Source: Pseudomonas putida
GTDB taxonomy: Bacteria; Pseudomonadota; Gammaproteobacteria; Pseudomonadales; Pseudomonadaceae
DNA length: 64,000 nt
NCBI RefSeq assembly: GCF_001976065.1
Contig: NZ_MNAH01000002.1
Coordinates: 493,118 to 557,117, forward strand
Reading direction: 5' to 3'
Shown here: positions 63,158 to 64,000 of the stretch, one piece after another
How the letters are laid out: every line of letters starts with the position of its first letter
How positions within the stretch are numbered: position 1 is the first letter of the stretch
Notes under the pieces: generated by a model
The model's input: the letters and a program-made list of their open reading frames with translations, nothing else
Database searches by the model: none
Told to the model about the DNA's origin: nothing
Made by a program: the position numbers and the translations under genes

Positions 63158-63231
63158 CTCGACGCGATCAAGGGGCAGCGGATACTGCGAGAGGTTGCGT
63201 ACTTCGGAGCGCTGTCACAGACTGGTCGGCG

Positions 63232-63270
63232 AAAATCTAAATCGTGGAAAAATACCTAAATTTAGATTTT
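63232..63270. repeat. AT-rich inverted repeat ahead of the ATPase gene
   Basis: AAAATCTAAAT (63232-63242) and ATTTAGATTTT (63260-63270) form an 11-bp perfect inverted repeat with a 17-nt loop. A further AAATTTAGA copy lies near 63281. It is far more AT-rich than its surroundings and lies between the two minus-strand genes. It may be an operator or a terminator-like stem for the gene at 63337. Confidence 0.5.
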
Positions 63271-63336
63271 TGATGCACCGAAATTTAGACGTTTACTTCC
63301 GGGCACTGTTGTCGCCCAGCGCACCAGGTCAAGATT

Positions 63337-63999
63337 TTACCCGTCATGTTCTATCTCAAGTAAATTTTGCGAAGAGGAATGTTCTATTCTTGGCTGTTGT
63401 CGGCCACGCTGAGTTGTCCGTCGGTTCAGATTTTCTGCGGGCTGAATTGAAGTAGCGGAATTATCTTGCTCAATTGTCAACCAGTTCGCCGGGTAGTCCA
63501 TGCAACCCTTGCTATTGCCGGCGGGAGGGGATATGAGATTGCTCAGGCACAGCCACCGGTCTGCATAGTTTTTTATGTCGACTAAATAGCTTTCGTAGGC
63601 TTGGGCGACTCTTCCCGCGGTAGCCGGATCCAGAAGAGTAATACCGCTTTTCACTCTAAAGTACCCTTTCTTTATCTGTTGACTGACGTCGGGTGCAGGT
63701 GATTGATTGTCGGTGGGTGCCAAGTACTCGATGTCTAGTCCGCGAACATCCTGAAAAACCAGAAAATTAAAATCGCTTCGACCATTTTTTGTGAGCGCTA
63801 TATCACGAACTACTTTATTTCCACCTGTATCGAGATACGTTTCGCTCCCGATATAGACTGCGGCGTGAACTTCCCCTCCGTATACGAGGTTCTTGTAACC
63901 CCCGTATATAGGCGCTTCAGTATAATATCGAATGATGTCACCAAACCGAGGTGTCGAAACCTCGGTAAAATTCTTCATGTGACTACGGAATTCGCTTGG
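63337..63999 (-). CDS. Possible NlpC/P60- or amidase-like protein (N-terminus outside window)
   Basis: The frame is open to the right window edge; ATG 63978 has no ribosome site, so the gene most likely starts beyond 64000. Visible residues include TPRFGDIIRYYTEAPIYGG and VYGGEVHAAVYIGSETYLDTGGN, the pattern of an NlpC/P60-type cysteine peptidase around its catalytic histidine (HAAVYIG). The cysteine would be upstream, outside the window. The rest (about 110-210) is helical and polar (LLDPATAGRVAQAYESYLVDIK) with CLSNLI and GCMDYP, and ends RIEHSSSQNLLEIEHDG. Cell-wall cleavage or a toxin/effector role is possible. The call is weak. Confidence 0.4.
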   Translation of the reverse strand, partial: PSEFRSHMKNFTEVSTPRFGDIIRYYTEAPIYGGYKNLVYGGEVHAAVYIGSETYLDTGGNKVVRDIALTKNGRSDFNFLVFQDVRGLDIEYLAPTDNQSPAPDVSQQIKKGYFRVKSGITLLDPATAGRVAQAYESYLVDIKNYADRWLCLSNLISPPAGNSKGCMDYPANWLTIEQDNSATSIQPAENLNRRTTQRGRQQPRIEHSSSQNLLEIEHDG

Positions 64000-64000
64000 C

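Overview
The window looks like chromosome of a Pseudomonas of the fluorescens group. The supporting signs are high-GC coding sequence, REP/REPIN-type palindromes (3987-4074, 14505-14535, 15676-15703, 20598-20633), an OprI-like lipoprotein, and an itaconate gene set and Anr/FNR-type boxes of the kind known from pseudomonads. No rRNA, tRNA or CRISPR array was found. These are readings of sequence and remembered family features; no database search was run.

1-15.5 kb is a catabolic island built around a duplicated pair of envelope genes. An outer-membrane DUF1302 protein and a DUF1329 protein occur at 1-2617 (first gene cut by the window edge) and again at 11180-14481. Between and beside them lie an SCP2-type thiolase, a secreted propeller-like protein, a CaiB/BaiF CoA-transferase or racemase, one full-size LuxR/MalT-type (LAL) regulator and two half-size LuxR relatives without the ATPase half. 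Uptake and CoA-dependent breakdown of a hydrophobic substrate is the likely theme. 15.8-20.6 kb is an itaconate-degradation operon (hydratase, acyl-CoA dehydrogenase, eroded MmgE/PrpD pseudogene, CoA-transferase, citramalyl-CoA lyase). 20.6-23.7 kb holds a nitronate-monooxygenase-like flavoprotein, a PaaG-like crotonase and two decayed AraC regulators.

23.8-34.9 kb is a compact low-oxygen/stress island: a second GroEL, a PRPP-synthetase-like protein, two phosphoribosyltransferases, a tandem Usp protein, a small hydrolase, a GNAT, a second FtsH, a triple-BON protein, an OprI paralogue, a P-type ATPase remnant and one orphan protein. Seven Anr/FNR-like dyads (TTGAT-N4-ATCAA or near) sit in front of its transcription units, so the island reads as one Anr/Dnr-type regulon.

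34.98-42.45 kb is a taurine nitrogen-scavenging locus: tauABC, a MocR/TauR regulator, an omega-aminotransferase, a TauE/SafE exporter (IsfE-like) and an SDR (IsfD-like). The inferred route is taurine to sulfoacetaldehyde to isethionate, which is exported. Three copies of a two-part direct repeat, CTGG-NN-C(C/T)(C/A)A(T/A)-like with 22-bp spacing, precede the three outward units and look like TauR operators.

42.46-51.2 kb is a copper-resistance island (copABCD, a CopZ-like chaperone, a P1B ATPase, and Met-rich and membrane accessory proteins). Only a broken 5' stub of copR remains. 51.96-58.1 kb is a LysR-flanked module with an SDR, an MFS transporter, a split transketolase and an HSL-type esterase; its substrate is unknown. 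58.5-64 kb has lower GC and the look of a mobile island: an integrase fragment, an integrase pseudogene, and a three-gene Septu-like ATPase/small protein/HNH defence candidate whose ATPase carries an N-terminal methylase-like segment. A probable cell-wall-hydrolase-like gene is cut by the window end.
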